Source of the DNA: an uncultured Muribaculaceae bacterium
GTDB lineage: Bacteria; Bacteroidota; Bacteroidia; Bacteroidales; Muribaculaceae
Length of the DNA stretch: 50,133 nt
Direction: 5' to 3'
NCBI GenBank assembly: GCA_910588245.1
Contig: CAJUQP010000024.1
Span: 1 to 50,133 of the forward strand
Shown: positions 7,447 through 15,973 of the stretch, in pieces
How the letters are laid out: each line of letters starts with the position of its first letter
How positions within the stretch are numbered: position 1 is the first letter of the stretch
The notes under the pieces: generated by a model
What the model was told of the DNA's origin: nothing
Databases searched by the model: none
What the model saw: only the letters and a program-made list of their open reading frames with translations
Made by a program: the position numbers and the translations under genes

Positions 7447-9048
7447 TTACTTCAGGAGGTCGTCATATTCCGGAGAATTGACAAGCCTCAATGCTTCCAG
7501 GAATATGGGATCGTGAAGATTATAGACTTTGAAATAGGTGGCATTGTCATAGATGTCTCTTCCGATAAGAGCCTTGATAATCATAGAGAAGAGGGGTGCG
7601 CTGGTCTTGGCCTGGGCTGCATCGAATTCAATGTCTTCTTTTTTCGCCATCTCATACAGACCATCGAGAATCTCCTGGTTCACCTGGAAGCTCTTTACGA
7701 AGTCATCATCAGTGCGGTAACGCTTCTTTATTTCGTTGCGGTGCTGATCCACATAGTTTATCACATATCTGTTGATAAGGCCTTTGGCCATCACATTACG
7801 ATAGTATTTTGTGAATTCCATCGTGTCGAGCGGCACGAATCTATCCGGCGAGATTCCTCCTCCACCATATATAGGCCTGTGTAGTTTTAGGGTGGAGACT
7901 TTCAGCGAGTCGACATATTTTATGGAGTCGGCATGCATAAGCTCCCCGCTGTTGAAACGGTCGAGGATATCCTCGGCATATGCTTCCTGATCTCCTTTCT
8001 TGTATGGCTTCTGTATGTCGCGTCCGGAGGGTGTATAGTAGTGAGCTACGGTAAGGCGGATCATGGAGCCGTCGGGGAAGGGTATCGGACGTTGCACGAG
8101 TCCTTTACCGAATGTCCGTCTCCCGACCACCAGCCCGCGGTCCCAGTCCTGAATGGCACCTGATGTGATTTCGGAGGCTGATGCCGAATATTGGTTGGTC
8201 ATGACCACGAGGCGCCCGTCGGCGAAGAGTGGCTTGCCGTCGGAAGGTTTGGTGGTCAGTTCCTGGCGCGATGAATTAGTGCCCTGGGTGTAGACGGCGA
8301 GTTTCCCCGGCTCAAGAAATTCCCCGAGCAGGTCGACGGCAGCGTTGAGGTATCCTCCGCCGTTATCCACAAGATCGAGTATCAGGCGGTCCATACCCTG
8401 TTTTTTCAAGTCTTTGAGTGCTGTGGCGACCTCTTTTGCCGTCTCGGCGGCAAAACGGTTGACACGGATGTAACCTGTCTTAGGATCTACCATATATGCG
8501 GCATCGACACTATAGATTGGTATGTCGGCGCGTGTTATGGTGAAGTCTATGGGCTCCTGACGGCCCCCCAGCATCCTGAGCACCTTGACATTGACATCAG
8601 ACCCTTTGGGACCTCTGAGTTTCTTCATTATCTGAGTGTTCTTCATGCCTACACCGGCGATGACAGTGTCGTTGACTGCGATGATACGGTCGCCGGCAAG
8701 AATGCCTACACGTTCCGACGGCCCTCCGCTGATGGTCTGGATCACATAGAGGGTGTCCTGATTCATGTTGAATGATATGCCGATGCCGCTGAAGTTGCCG
8801 GCAAGAGGTTCGTTGAGCTCACGGGTTTCCTCCGGGTTTGAATACTGGGAATGAGGATCAAGACCCTCCAGCATACCCCTGATTGCGTCTTCCACAAGTT
8901 TGTTTTCATTGACTGTGTCGACATAGAACTGCGAGATGGCGGCTTCCGCCATCCTCAGTTTCTGATTCTGATTGATGCGCTGTGCGTTGGAGATGCCTGA
9001 TGCTCCGAGAAGCGCAAGCGCGCCGAGGAATATTAGTGTTTTTTTCAT
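7447..9048 (-). CDS. S41 family C-terminal processing peptidase
   Basis: 533 residues. Signal peptide MKKTLIFLGALALLGASGISNAQ; periplasmic serine protease of the CtpA/Prc type that trims or degrades proteins at their C-termini. Order: helical N-region with YVD..E..L.E.AI.GML..LDPHS (residues ~42-67), PDZ domain (~88-172, GIGISFN...GPSERVGILAGDRI), S41 core (~190-350) and a C-terminal cap. The catalytic Ser/Lys dyad is Ser290 in SASASEI and Lys315 in TFGKG, 25 residues apart as in the family. Lies 151 bp downstream of coaD. Substrates unknown. Confidence 0.92.
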   Translation of the reverse strand: MKKTLIFLGALALLGASGISNAQRINQNQKLRMAEAAISQFYVDTVNENKLVEDAIRGMLEGLDPHSQYSNPEETRELNEPLAGNFSGIGISFNMNQDTLYVIQTISGGPSERVGILAGDRIIAVNDTVIAGVGMKNTQIMKKLRGPKGSDVNVKVLRMLGGRQEPIDFTITRADIPIYSVDAAYMVDPKTGYIRVNRFAAETAKEVATALKDLKKQGMDRLILDLVDNGGGYLNAAVDLLGEFLEPGKLAVYTQGTNSSRQELTTKPSDGKPLFADGRLVVMTNQYSASASEITSGAIQDWDRGLVVGRRTFGKGLVQRPIPFPDGSMIRLTVAHYYTPSGRDIQKPYKKGDQEAYAEDILDRFNSGELMHADSIKYVDSLKVSTLKLHRPIYGGGGISPDRFVPLDTMEFTKYYRNVMAKGLINRYVINYVDQHRNEIKKRYRTDDDFVKSFQVNQEILDGLYEMAKKEDIEFDAAQAKTSAPLFSMIIKALIGRDIYDNATYFKVYNLHDPIFLEALRLVNSPEYDDLLK

Positions 9049-9199
9049 TTCTTACTTTGCAAAGCCTTTTATAAGGCCACGGCCTGTCAGTGCCGGGTTA
9101 TAGATTATATGACACCGCTGGTTGGAAAAAGTTTATGGCGCATGTCTACTTTATCAAGAAATACCTCGCGGGTGAATCTGTCATGTAGGTGTGACGGTT

Positions 9200-9673
9200 T
9201 CATTCTCCTTCCGATAAGCGTGGAGGTAAAGGAAAGTCGCCGGCAATAAACCGCGAGGCGTCATAGCCGTTGTGGATCAGTTCCCTCACCATTGAGCTCG
9301 ATACGAACGCCGTCGCCGGACTGCTGACGAGAAAAACTGTCTCTACTCCCGCTATGGCTGAGTTTGTATCGGCAAGATTTTTCTCGAACTCGAAATCCGC
9401 CAGATTTCTCACGCCTCTGAGTATGGCATCGGCTCCTTTTTCTTTTACGAACCTTGCCGTCAGTCCGTCGTAGGCGCACACTTCAATGCCGTCATCGTCA
9501 CGATAGAGCGAGGCTATGGCTTTCAGCCGCTGATCCACAGTCCATTCTCCGGGCTTATGCTCGTTGTGGCCTATGGCTATGACCACTTCTCCAAAGAGTC
9601 TTCTCGCCCTGTCGACAATATCTTTGTGGCCTATGGTGAAGGGGTCGAAGCTCCCTGCGAATACCGCTTTCAT
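9200..9673 (-). CDS. coaD: Phosphopantetheine adenylyltransferase
   Basis: 157 residues. Catalyses the fourth step of coenzyme A synthesis: ATP + 4'-phosphopantetheine to dephospho-CoA. Seen: the nucleotidyltransferase start MKAVFAGSFDPFTIGHKDIV with the TxGH motif (TIGH), RGVRNLADFEFE in the substrate-binding region, and the C-terminal FVSSSMVRE that stands for the ISSTxVR ATP-binding motif. The start ATG overlaps the parE stop in an ATGA tetranucleotide, so the two are translationally coupled; parE-coaD linkage is common in Bacteroidales. Confidence 0.94.
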   Translation of the reverse strand: MKAVFAGSFDPFTIGHKDIVDRARRLFGEVVIAIGHNEHKPGEWTVDQRLKAIASLYRDDDGIEVCAYDGLTARFVKEKGADAILRGVRNLADFEFEKNLADTNSAIAGVETVFLVSSPATAFVSSSMVRELIHNGYDASRFIAGDFPLPPRLSEGE

Positions 9674-11784
9674 ATCTCTGAATCGTCTTCTATCACAAGA
9701 TTATCGATAATAAAGTTCTGGCGCTCCATAGTGTTTTTACCCATGTAGAATTCCAGAAGCTTGTCGGGAGTGTCGTCTTTCTTGAGAGTGACGGGATCAA
9801 GACGCATCTGCGGACCGATGAATTCCGCAAACTCCACATCATTAATCTCTCCCAGACCTTTGAACCGGGTTATCTCGGCGTTGTTGCCGAAACGTGCGAT
9901 AGCTGCCTCTCGCTCTTCGTCGGTATAGCAGTAATACGTGTCGCGTTCATTGGGGTCATCGCTCTTTGCCTTTCGCGAACGTTTCCCCTTGTTGCGGCGT
10001 GTGGAGCTTTTGTCTCGCACGCGGAAAAGCGGTGTCTGAAGTATGTAGACGTGTCCTTTCTTTATCAGATCGGGGAAGAACATGAGGAAGAACGTGATTA
10101 CCAGCAAGCGGATATGCATGCCGTCGACATCGGCATCGGTGGCGATGATCACTTTGTTGTAGCGCAGGCCGTCGATACCCTCTTCGATATTGAGCGCAGC
10201 CTGCAGGAGGTTGAACTCGTCGTTCTTATAGACGACCTCCTGCGTCATGCCGAAAGAGTTGAGAGGTTTTCCCCGGAGGGAGAACACCGCCTGCGTCTGG
10301 GCGTCGCGAACTTTCGTGATGGTGCCGGAGGCAGAGTCGCCCTCGGTAATGAATATGGATGAAAGTTCCCTCATGTCCTCGGATTTGGCGTTCTGTTTAA
10401 GACTGTCGTTGTAGTGTATGCGGCAGTCGCGCAGTTTCCTGTTGTGAAGGCTCACTTTCTTTGCCTTTTCCCGCGCGAGTTTCGCCACTCCCGCCATCGC
10501 CTTGCGCTCTTTCTCGCTTGAGGCGATTTTGCGGAGCATGGTGTCGGCAATGTCCGGATTCTTGTGGAGATAGTCGTCGAGCTCTTTCTTTATAAAATCT
10601 CCGACAAATTTGTTGACGGTGATATTGCTGTCGGGAGCTATCTCTTTACTTCCCAGTTTTGTCTTGGTCTGGCTCTCGAAAACAGGTTCCTGGATCCTGA
10701 CGCTCACTGCGGCCACAATTCCGTTGCGGATATCGGAAAATTCATATCCTTTGCCGGAAAACTCCTTTATAGTCCGGCTCACATGTTCCCTGAAGGCCGT
10801 AAGGTGAGTGCCCCCCTGCGTGGTGTGCTGTCCGTTGACAAATGAATAGTATTCCTCTCCGTATTGGTCTGTGTGTGTGAGTACTATCTCTATGTCATCG
10901 CCCTGAAGGTGGATTATGGGATACAGTGGTTCCGAGGTCATGTTCTCGCGTAGCAGGTCGAGCAGTCCGTGGCGCGAGAGATATCTCTTGCCATTGAAAA
11001 AGATCTGCAGTCCGGCGTTGAGATACGTATAATTGTTGACCATTGTTTCCACAAACTCCTGACGGAAGCTGTAGTCGCGGAAAAGGGTGTTGTCGGGGAG
11101 AAATTTCACAAGTGTGCCGTTTGGCTCGCGAGTGTCGGTAGGTGATGACTGGCTTACGACATTCCCTTTTTCGAAATCGACGATCACGGTTTTCCCATCG
11201 CGCACACTCTGCACTCTGCAATAGGTCGACAAGGCATTTACCGCCTTGAGGCCGACGCCGTTCAGGCCGACGGATTTCTTGAAATTCTTATCGTCGAACT
11301 TTCCTCCCGTGTTGATTTCCGAGGCCACTTCCCTTACTTTCCCGAGAGGTATGCCTCGTCCGTAATCGCGGATCGTCACTTCCCCCTCTTCGGTAAGGGT
11401 TATATCGATGCGTTTCCCGGCGCCCATGTTGAATTCATCGATAGAGTTGTCGACCACTTCCTTGATGAGCACATAGATGCCGTCTTCCGCGTGAGATCCG
11501 TCGCCAAGCTTGCCTATATACATTCCCGGGCGGCGGCGAATATGTTCGTTCCAGTCGAGATGCTGTATGGCGGAGTCGTCATACGATCCAGGGTCGGATG
11601 TCTCCCCCGGAGGTATGATCCGTTCAGCTTCTATCTCGACAGTCTGCTCCTCCTGTTGAGCTTCGTTATCGCTGCCGTTGTCATTGTCGTTGCCATAGTT
11701 CCCGGACATGTCTCCGGAAACCGGCTCCTCATTGTCTGTGCCTGAAAAGTCGTCGAATTGAAAAAGGTCGTTTTCTGCCATCAT
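9670..11784 (-). CDS. parE: DNA topoisomerase IV subunit B
   Basis: About 704 residues; type IIA topoisomerase ATPase subunit acting in chromosome decatenation with ParC. Order: acidic, Asn/Asp-rich N-extension (~55 residues), GHKL ATPase with RRRPGMYIG, EVVDNSIDE and GRGIPLG, transducer domain, then TOPRIM with ITEGDSASG and DADVDGMHI, ending with the HRF-like RFKGLGE block. ParE rather than GyrB is inferred from length and from the absence of the long GyrB insert. I chose ATG 11784; a GTG at 11805 lies only 1 nt from the -7 box and would probably not be in the mRNA. A second ATG follows at 11781. Confidence 0.88.
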   Translation of the reverse strand: MMAENDLFQFDDFSGTDNEEPVSGDMSGNYGNDNDNGSDNEAQQEEQTVEIEAERIIPPGETSDPGSYDDSAIQHLDWNEHIRRRPGMYIGKLGDGSHAEDGIYVLIKEVVDNSIDEFNMGAGKRIDITLTEEGEVTIRDYGRGIPLGKVREVASEINTGGKFDDKNFKKSVGLNGVGLKAVNALSTYCRVQSVRDGKTVIVDFEKGNVVSQSSPTDTREPNGTLVKFLPDNTLFRDYSFRQEFVETMVNNYTYLNAGLQIFFNGKRYLSRHGLLDLLRENMTSEPLYPIIHLQGDDIEIVLTHTDQYGEEYYSFVNGQHTTQGGTHLTAFREHVSRTIKEFSGKGYEFSDIRNGIVAAVSVRIQEPVFESQTKTKLGSKEIAPDSNITVNKFVGDFIKKELDDYLHKNPDIADTMLRKIASSEKERKAMAGVAKLAREKAKKVSLHNRKLRDCRIHYNDSLKQNAKSEDMRELSSIFITEGDSASGTITKVRDAQTQAVFSLRGKPLNSFGMTQEVVYKNDEFNLLQAALNIEEGIDGLRYNKVIIATDADVDGMHIRLLVITFFLMFFPDLIKKGHVYILQTPLFRVRDKSSTRRNKGKRSRKAKSDDPNERDTYYCYTDEEREAAIARFGNNAEITRFKGLGEINDVEFAEFIGPQMRLDPVTLKKDDTPDKLLEFYMGKNTMERQNFIIDNLVIEDDSEI

Positions 11785-11806
11785 GATGCCGGGCTTAGTG
11801 CCCACG

Positions 11807-11814
11807 CAAAGTTA
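11807..11814 (-). promoter_or_regulatory. Promoter -7 box of parE
   Basis: Minus-strand TAACTTTG at 11814-11807. It predicts a start around 11801-11803 and a ~20-nt leader before ATG 11784. No clear -33 TTTG. Confidence 0.55.
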
Positions 11815-11936
11815 ATAAAAAATATCGGAATCAGAAGAAAAACGGATTGTATTTTTACGCCATTGTAATGGCTGTCAATTCGTGGCATGGTTCCTTATTA
11901 TCGCGATATTGCGACGGTAAATCCATTTGTTTTTAT

Positions 11937-11944
11937 TACTTTTG
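11937..11944 (+). promoter_or_regulatory. Promoter -7 box of the S9 peptidase gene
   Basis: TACTTTTG fits TAnnTTTG; it is divergent from the parE promoter in the 231-bp intergenic region. No -33 match at 20-nt spacing. Confidence 0.45.
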
Positions 11945-12015
11945 CACATCCGGACGCCTTCAGAGGTTGACCGGAGATTCCGGGAAAAAGATAATATAAA
12001 ACTAAACAGACAGAT

Positions 12016-14271
12016 ATGGGAAATATCATGAAACGATGCCTTGTCGTGGCCGCGGGCGCTCTCGCGTGTGCCTCAGTCTCTGCCCAGGGCACTCTTGAGG
12101 ATTTCAACAGGGCTTTTGCAGCTCCGCGCAAATATGGCATGTCGAATGTGTATTATGCTAATGTGCGTCCGTCATGGATGACTGGCAAAGATGCCTTCTG
12201 GTATGTGCGTGAGACGCCACAGGGACGACGTTATGTGGCTTTTGATGTGAAGACAAAGAAACGTGCGGACCTTTTCGATCATAAAAAATTCGCGGCCGCA
12301 CTTTCTGCCGCGGCTGACAGAAAGGTCGACCCCGATAATATCAACGTGCAGTGGATGCGTGTGTCTGCTTTAGGCGACACACTGAAATTCAATTATTCCG
12401 GCAGGCAATGGGAGTATGCAGTGAAGAGCGGGCGCCTCGCCGACAAGGGTGATATCCCTGTTCCCCCGGAGGAACCGCACTGGATGGTTGTCAATGATGA
12501 GAAAGGAAGCGGCCCGGTAATGTCTCCTGACGGTAAGAGGGAAGCTTTCATAAAAAACGACAATGTGTACGTGCGCGACGTGAAAACCGGAAAGGAGAAA
12601 GCTCTGAGCATCGACGGCACGAAAGGAAAATATTATTCGTCGTGGATATCCTGGAGTCCTGACAGTCGGAAAGTGGCCGTAAACAGGATACGTCCTGTCT
12701 CTGATAAACGTTACGTCTACTATGTTGAGTCATCGCCATCCGACCAGGCTCAGCCCAAACTTCACAAGCAGGAGTATGCCAAGCCCGGAGATGAACTGCG
12801 ATTCAAGGTGCCATGTATTTATGATGTGGAGACAGGCGCCGCCGTGATTCCGTCGACCGAACTTTTCGATTCCCAGTATGATCTCTATGGCCCGGAATGG
12901 AATGCTGACAGCAAAGCCATCACATTCGACTACAATGAGAGGGGACACAAGGTGTATCGTGTGCTTGAACTTTCGGCCGAGACCGGTGAGGTGCGTCCGC
13001 TCGTGGAGGAGACCCATGACAAATACGTGAATTATCCGCGTGTTTTCAAGCATTTCCTCTCAGATGGCAAGAGGATGATCTGGGCGAGCGAGCGCGACAA
13101 CTACAACCATCTCTATATGTATGACCGTGCCACTGCGCGGCCAATCTGTCAGATCACCAAAGGGGAGTGGTATGTGCGCGAGGTGCTTGAGGTGGATGAA
13201 GAAAAAGGAAAGATCTATTTCACTGCCAATGGCGTCGACAAAGACGATGACCCATACAACATCCATTATTATGTGATTGGCCTTGATGGAAGCGGCATGA
13301 CCGATCTTACTCCCGGAAAAGGCACGCACACGGCCACATTCTCCCCCGGTCGCCGATATCTCGTGGATGTCGTGTCGTCGCCTACGGAGGCACCTGTGGC
13401 CACACTTCGAAGCGGAGTCGACGGACGTGAGATCATGAATGTGGAAAAAGCTGACATATCTAAACTTCTTGCCAACGGATGGAGAGCTCCTGAAGTGTTC
13501 ACTGCTCCCGGTCGCGATGGGAAGACGCCTATCTGGGGTCTTATACAGCGTCCTTCGAATTTCGATCCCTCCAAGAAATATCCTGTCATCGAGTATATAT
13601 ATCAGGGTCCCGGCGACCAGTATGTGCCTAAGGCGTTCACTCCGTCGAATTATTGGATGGTGCCTATGTCGGAACTCGGGTTCATCGTAGTTATGTGCGA
13701 CGGCATGAGCACGTCTTTCCGTAGCCGAGATTTTGAGAATGTATGCTATAAGAACCTGAAGGATGCGGGACTTCCCGACCATATGGCATGGCTTAAGGCA
13801 GCCGCGGGGAAGTATCCGGAGATTGACATAGACAATGTGGGTATATACGGCTGTTCAGCCGGTGGTCAGGAATCGACCAATGCTGTTCTCCTTCATCCGG
13901 AATTTTACAAAGCAGCCTATTCCGCATGCGGATGTCATGACAACCGCATGGACAAGATATGGTGGAATGAGCTCTGGATGGGATATCCTGTCGACAAGAG
14001 CTATGAGGAGTGCTCGAACGTGGCCAACGCCCATCTTCTCCAGCGTCCGCTTATGCTTGTTGTCGGAGAGATCGACGACAACGTCGATCCGGCATCGACA
14101 ATGCAGGTGGCCGATGCCCTGATCAAGGCCAACCGTCCCTTTGAGCTTGTGGTCATACCCGGCGCCCACCACACCATGGGAGAGGCTTATGGCGATCATA
14201 AGCGCTATGATTTCTTCGTGAAGCATCTTATGGGCGTGGAGCCTCCCGCCTGGGATGAAATAACTTATTGA
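12016..14271 (+). CDS. S9 family peptidase, dipeptidyl peptidase IV type
   Basis: 751 residues from ATG 12016; ATG 12028 (MKRCLVVAAGALACASVSAQ) gives a cleaner signal peptide and may be the real start. Likely removes N-terminal dipeptides, typically X-Pro, in the periplasm or at the surface. Residues ~20-490 form the DPP4-type beta-propeller (repeated WSPDSRK / EWNADSK / FSPGRRY blades); the rest is the alpha/beta hydrolase with IYGCSAGGQ (nucleophile Ser614), GEIDDNVDP (Asp687) and PGAHHTMG (His718 or 719). The cysteine before the serine makes the elbow GCSAG rather than GWSYG of classical DPP4, so substrate preference is uncertain. GH8 gene follows after 61 bp. Confidence 0.87.
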   Translation: MGNIMKRCLVVAAGALACASVSAQGTLEDFNRAFAAPRKYGMSNVYYANVRPSWMTGKDAFWYVRETPQGRRYVAFDVKTKKRADLFDHKKFAAALSAAADRKVDPDNINVQWMRVSALGDTLKFNYSGRQWEYAVKSGRLADKGDIPVPPEEPHWMVVNDEKGSGPVMSPDGKREAFIKNDNVYVRDVKTGKEKALSIDGTKGKYYSSWISWSPDSRKVAVNRIRPVSDKRYVYYVESSPSDQAQPKLHKQEYAKPGDELRFKVPCIYDVETGAAVIPSTELFDSQYDLYGPEWNADSKAITFDYNERGHKVYRVLELSAETGEVRPLVEETHDKYVNYPRVFKHFLSDGKRMIWASERDNYNHLYMYDRATARPICQITKGEWYVREVLEVDEEKGKIYFTANGVDKDDDPYNIHYYVIGLDGSGMTDLTPGKGTHTATFSPGRRYLVDVVSSPTEAPVATLRSGVDGREIMNVEKADISKLLANGWRAPEVFTAPGRDGKTPIWGLIQRPSNFDPSKKYPVIEYIYQGPGDQYVPKAFTPSNYWMVPMSELGFIVVMCDGMSTSFRSRDFENVCYKNLKDAGLPDHMAWLKAAAGKYPEIDIDNVGIYGCSAGGQESTNAVLLHPEFYKAAYSACGCHDNRMDKIWWNELWMGYPVDKSYEECSNVANAHLLQRPLMLVVGEIDDNVDPASTMQVADALIKANRPFELVVIPGAHHTMGEAYGDHKRYDFFVKHLMGVEPPAWDEITY

Positions 14272-14332
14272 TAGAGACAATCGTATTGATAAGTCTCAAG
14301 AGATTTTTGAAAACCAACGTAATATCAGACAT

Positions 14333-15556
14333 ATGAACCGATATAGGATTATTGCTGCGGGCATACCGTTATTAATGGTTGTCACAGCGCATGGAGAGAA
14401 TCTGTTCCACACGCTTCTCGGCAAGAGCGAGGAGGAGACCAGGGAAAAGGTGGAAAGGGTATGGAAGCATTTCTTCACTCCCGGCGATCTCTCGCTTTAC
14501 GAGCAGCCGGAGCAGAAATCAGTGTATTATCTTGACGGCTCCGACAAGGCTTTCGTTATGGACACGGGTAGCAGCGATGTCCGCACTGAAGGGATGTCTT
14601 ATGGTATGATGATAAGCGTGCAGCTTGATCATCGGGAAGAGTTCGACAGGCTCTGGCGATGGAGCAAAGACAACATGGCCTATCCGGCTGATTCTCCATG
14701 GGACGGCTATTTCTGCTGGCAGTGTGGCACAGACGGGAGGAAGATAGGAAGCAGCAACGCCTCCGACGGAGAGATGTATTATGTCATGGCTCTTTTCCTG
14801 GCATCACAACGTTGGAATGAGCCGGCGTATGCGGCGGAAGCCAACACGATACTCCGAAAGGTGATGTCGAAAGACGGCACGGGTGGTGTCTACAATCTCT
14901 TTAATAAAAGCAGTGGCCTGATAACGTTCGTTCCCGATGAAGGTGGCAAAGGGTTTACCGATCCGTCGTATCAGCTTCCCGCTTTTCTTGACAGATGGGG
15001 AGAGATTGCAGAAGAGGGACGCGATTTCTGGAAAGAGGCGGCGCAAGCTGCCCGCGACCATCTTATTGTGAGTGCTCATCCTGCCACGGGGTTGTATCCC
15101 GACTATAGTAATTATGACGGCTCAGCCTACAGATGGCCTCATGCAGGCTATGACACCTCGATTTATATGTATGATGCGATAAGATGTGCCATGAATATCG
15201 GTATGGATTCTTATCTTTATGGAAAAGACAAGGAACGTCAGGCAGAGGTCATGAGGAGATTGCTCCGCTTTTTCCGGACAGATGGTTTTGAGCATGGCCA
15301 TTTCAGTCTTGACGGTCAGAATGCCGAGGGGGGATATTCCAAGGGTATGGAGGGAGCCAACGCAGCCGGTGCCATTGCGCTTGCATCAGGCGGAGATCCC
15401 GCTGACCGTGAGCTGGCCCGGGAATTTGTGGAACGTTTGTGGAATGCCGAGCCGCCGCAAGGTAAATATCGCTACTATGAGGGATTGGTCTATTTTCTTT
15501 CCCTGCTGCACGTGTCGGGAAATTTTACCCTTGATTTCGGTTCTCCGTCCCGTTGA
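14333..15556 (+). CDS. GH8 family glycoside hydrolase, reducing-end xylosidase-like
   Basis: 407 residues with a signal peptide (MNRYRIIAAGIPLLMVVTAHG). The fold is GH8 (alpha6/alpha6); length and motifs fit the reducing-end xylose-releasing exo-oligoxylanase (Rex) group rather than cellulases. Seen: VRTEGMSYGMMI with likely general acid Glu86, SSNASDGEMYYVMAL with Asp145 (substrate-binding), and DAIRCAMNIGMD with candidate base Asp281; spacing between Glu86 and Asp281 is about as in characterised Rex enzymes. Likely releases xylose from xylo-oligosaccharides in the periplasm. It follows the S9 peptidase by 61 bp, so co-transcription is possible, although no shared pathway is apparent. Confidence 0.85.
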   Translation: MNRYRIIAAGIPLLMVVTAHGENLFHTLLGKSEEETREKVERVWKHFFTPGDLSLYEQPEQKSVYYLDGSDKAFVMDTGSSDVRTEGMSYGMMISVQLDHREEFDRLWRWSKDNMAYPADSPWDGYFCWQCGTDGRKIGSSNASDGEMYYVMALFLASQRWNEPAYAAEANTILRKVMSKDGTGGVYNLFNKSSGLITFVPDEGGKGFTDPSYQLPAFLDRWGEIAEEGRDFWKEAAQAARDHLIVSAHPATGLYPDYSNYDGSAYRWPHAGYDTSIYMYDAIRCAMNIGMDSYLYGKDKERQAEVMRRLLRFFRTDGFEHGHFSLDGQNAEGGYSKGMEGANAAGAIALASGGDPADRELAREFVERLWNAEPPQGKYRYYEGLVYFLSLLHVSGNFTLDFGSPSR

Positions 15557-15582
15557 TCGGTCATATAAAATTATATAATTAT

Positions 15583-15644
15583 ATAATAAAGCATTTACGC
15601 TCCATCCCGGGCAAAACCAGGATGGAGCGTAAATGCTTTATTAT
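15583..15644. terminator. Bidirectional terminator with 25-bp perfect arms
   Basis: Arms 15583-15607 and 15620-15644 are perfect reverse complements around a 12-nt loop. It lies between the rightward GH8 gene and the leftward PII-like gene, with A/T-rich outer arm ends that give U-runs in both directions. Confidence 0.8.
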
Positions 15645-15657
15645 GACCGGAAGATGG

Positions 15658-15951
15658 TCAGATGGATCGTGTCACGGGCCAGACGAAAGCCCGCAGGCCG
15701 AGTTTCGGTTTTGATTCGTCGAGTGCCTTGAGTTTCTCAAGCACGGTGTCGAGGCGCTGGTCTTCCACCATAGTCAGTATGGCGCCTCCGAGTGAAGGCC
15801 AGGCATGCGAACCATAATGAGGCTCTCCTTTTACGCTTCCGCGTCCCTGAACCTCTCCGAAAGATGTGAATCCGCGGCAGGAACTGCGTTCGAGAAGTTC
15901 TATGATCGCTTCGTGGTGAGCCTGGTCGTAGGCTATGAATATCGCTTGCAT
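15658..15951 (-). CDS. PII-like, PG0541-family transporter-associated protein
   Basis: 97 residues. Resembles the small PII-like proteins (PG0541 type) found after RND efflux genes in Bacteroidota. Seen: ferredoxin-like beta-alpha-beta pattern, MQAIFIAYDQAHHEAIIELLERSSCRG, a loop with GRGSVKGEPHYGSHAWPSLGGA, then ILTMVEDQRLDTVLEKLKAL. Last gene of the tetR-tolC-MFP-RND run, 22 bp after the pump gene. In this context it may sense a small molecule or trim pump activity; that is inference by analogy with PII proteins that bind transporters. No uridylylation-type T-loop tyrosine could be assigned. Confidence 0.78.
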   Translation of the reverse strand: MQAIFIAYDQAHHEAIIELLERSSCRGFTSFGEVQGRGSVKGEPHYGSHAWPSLGGAILTMVEDQRLDTVLEKLKALDESKPKLGLRAFVWPVTRSI

Positions 15952-15973
15952 TTTATTTTCAGTTTTCAGGTTT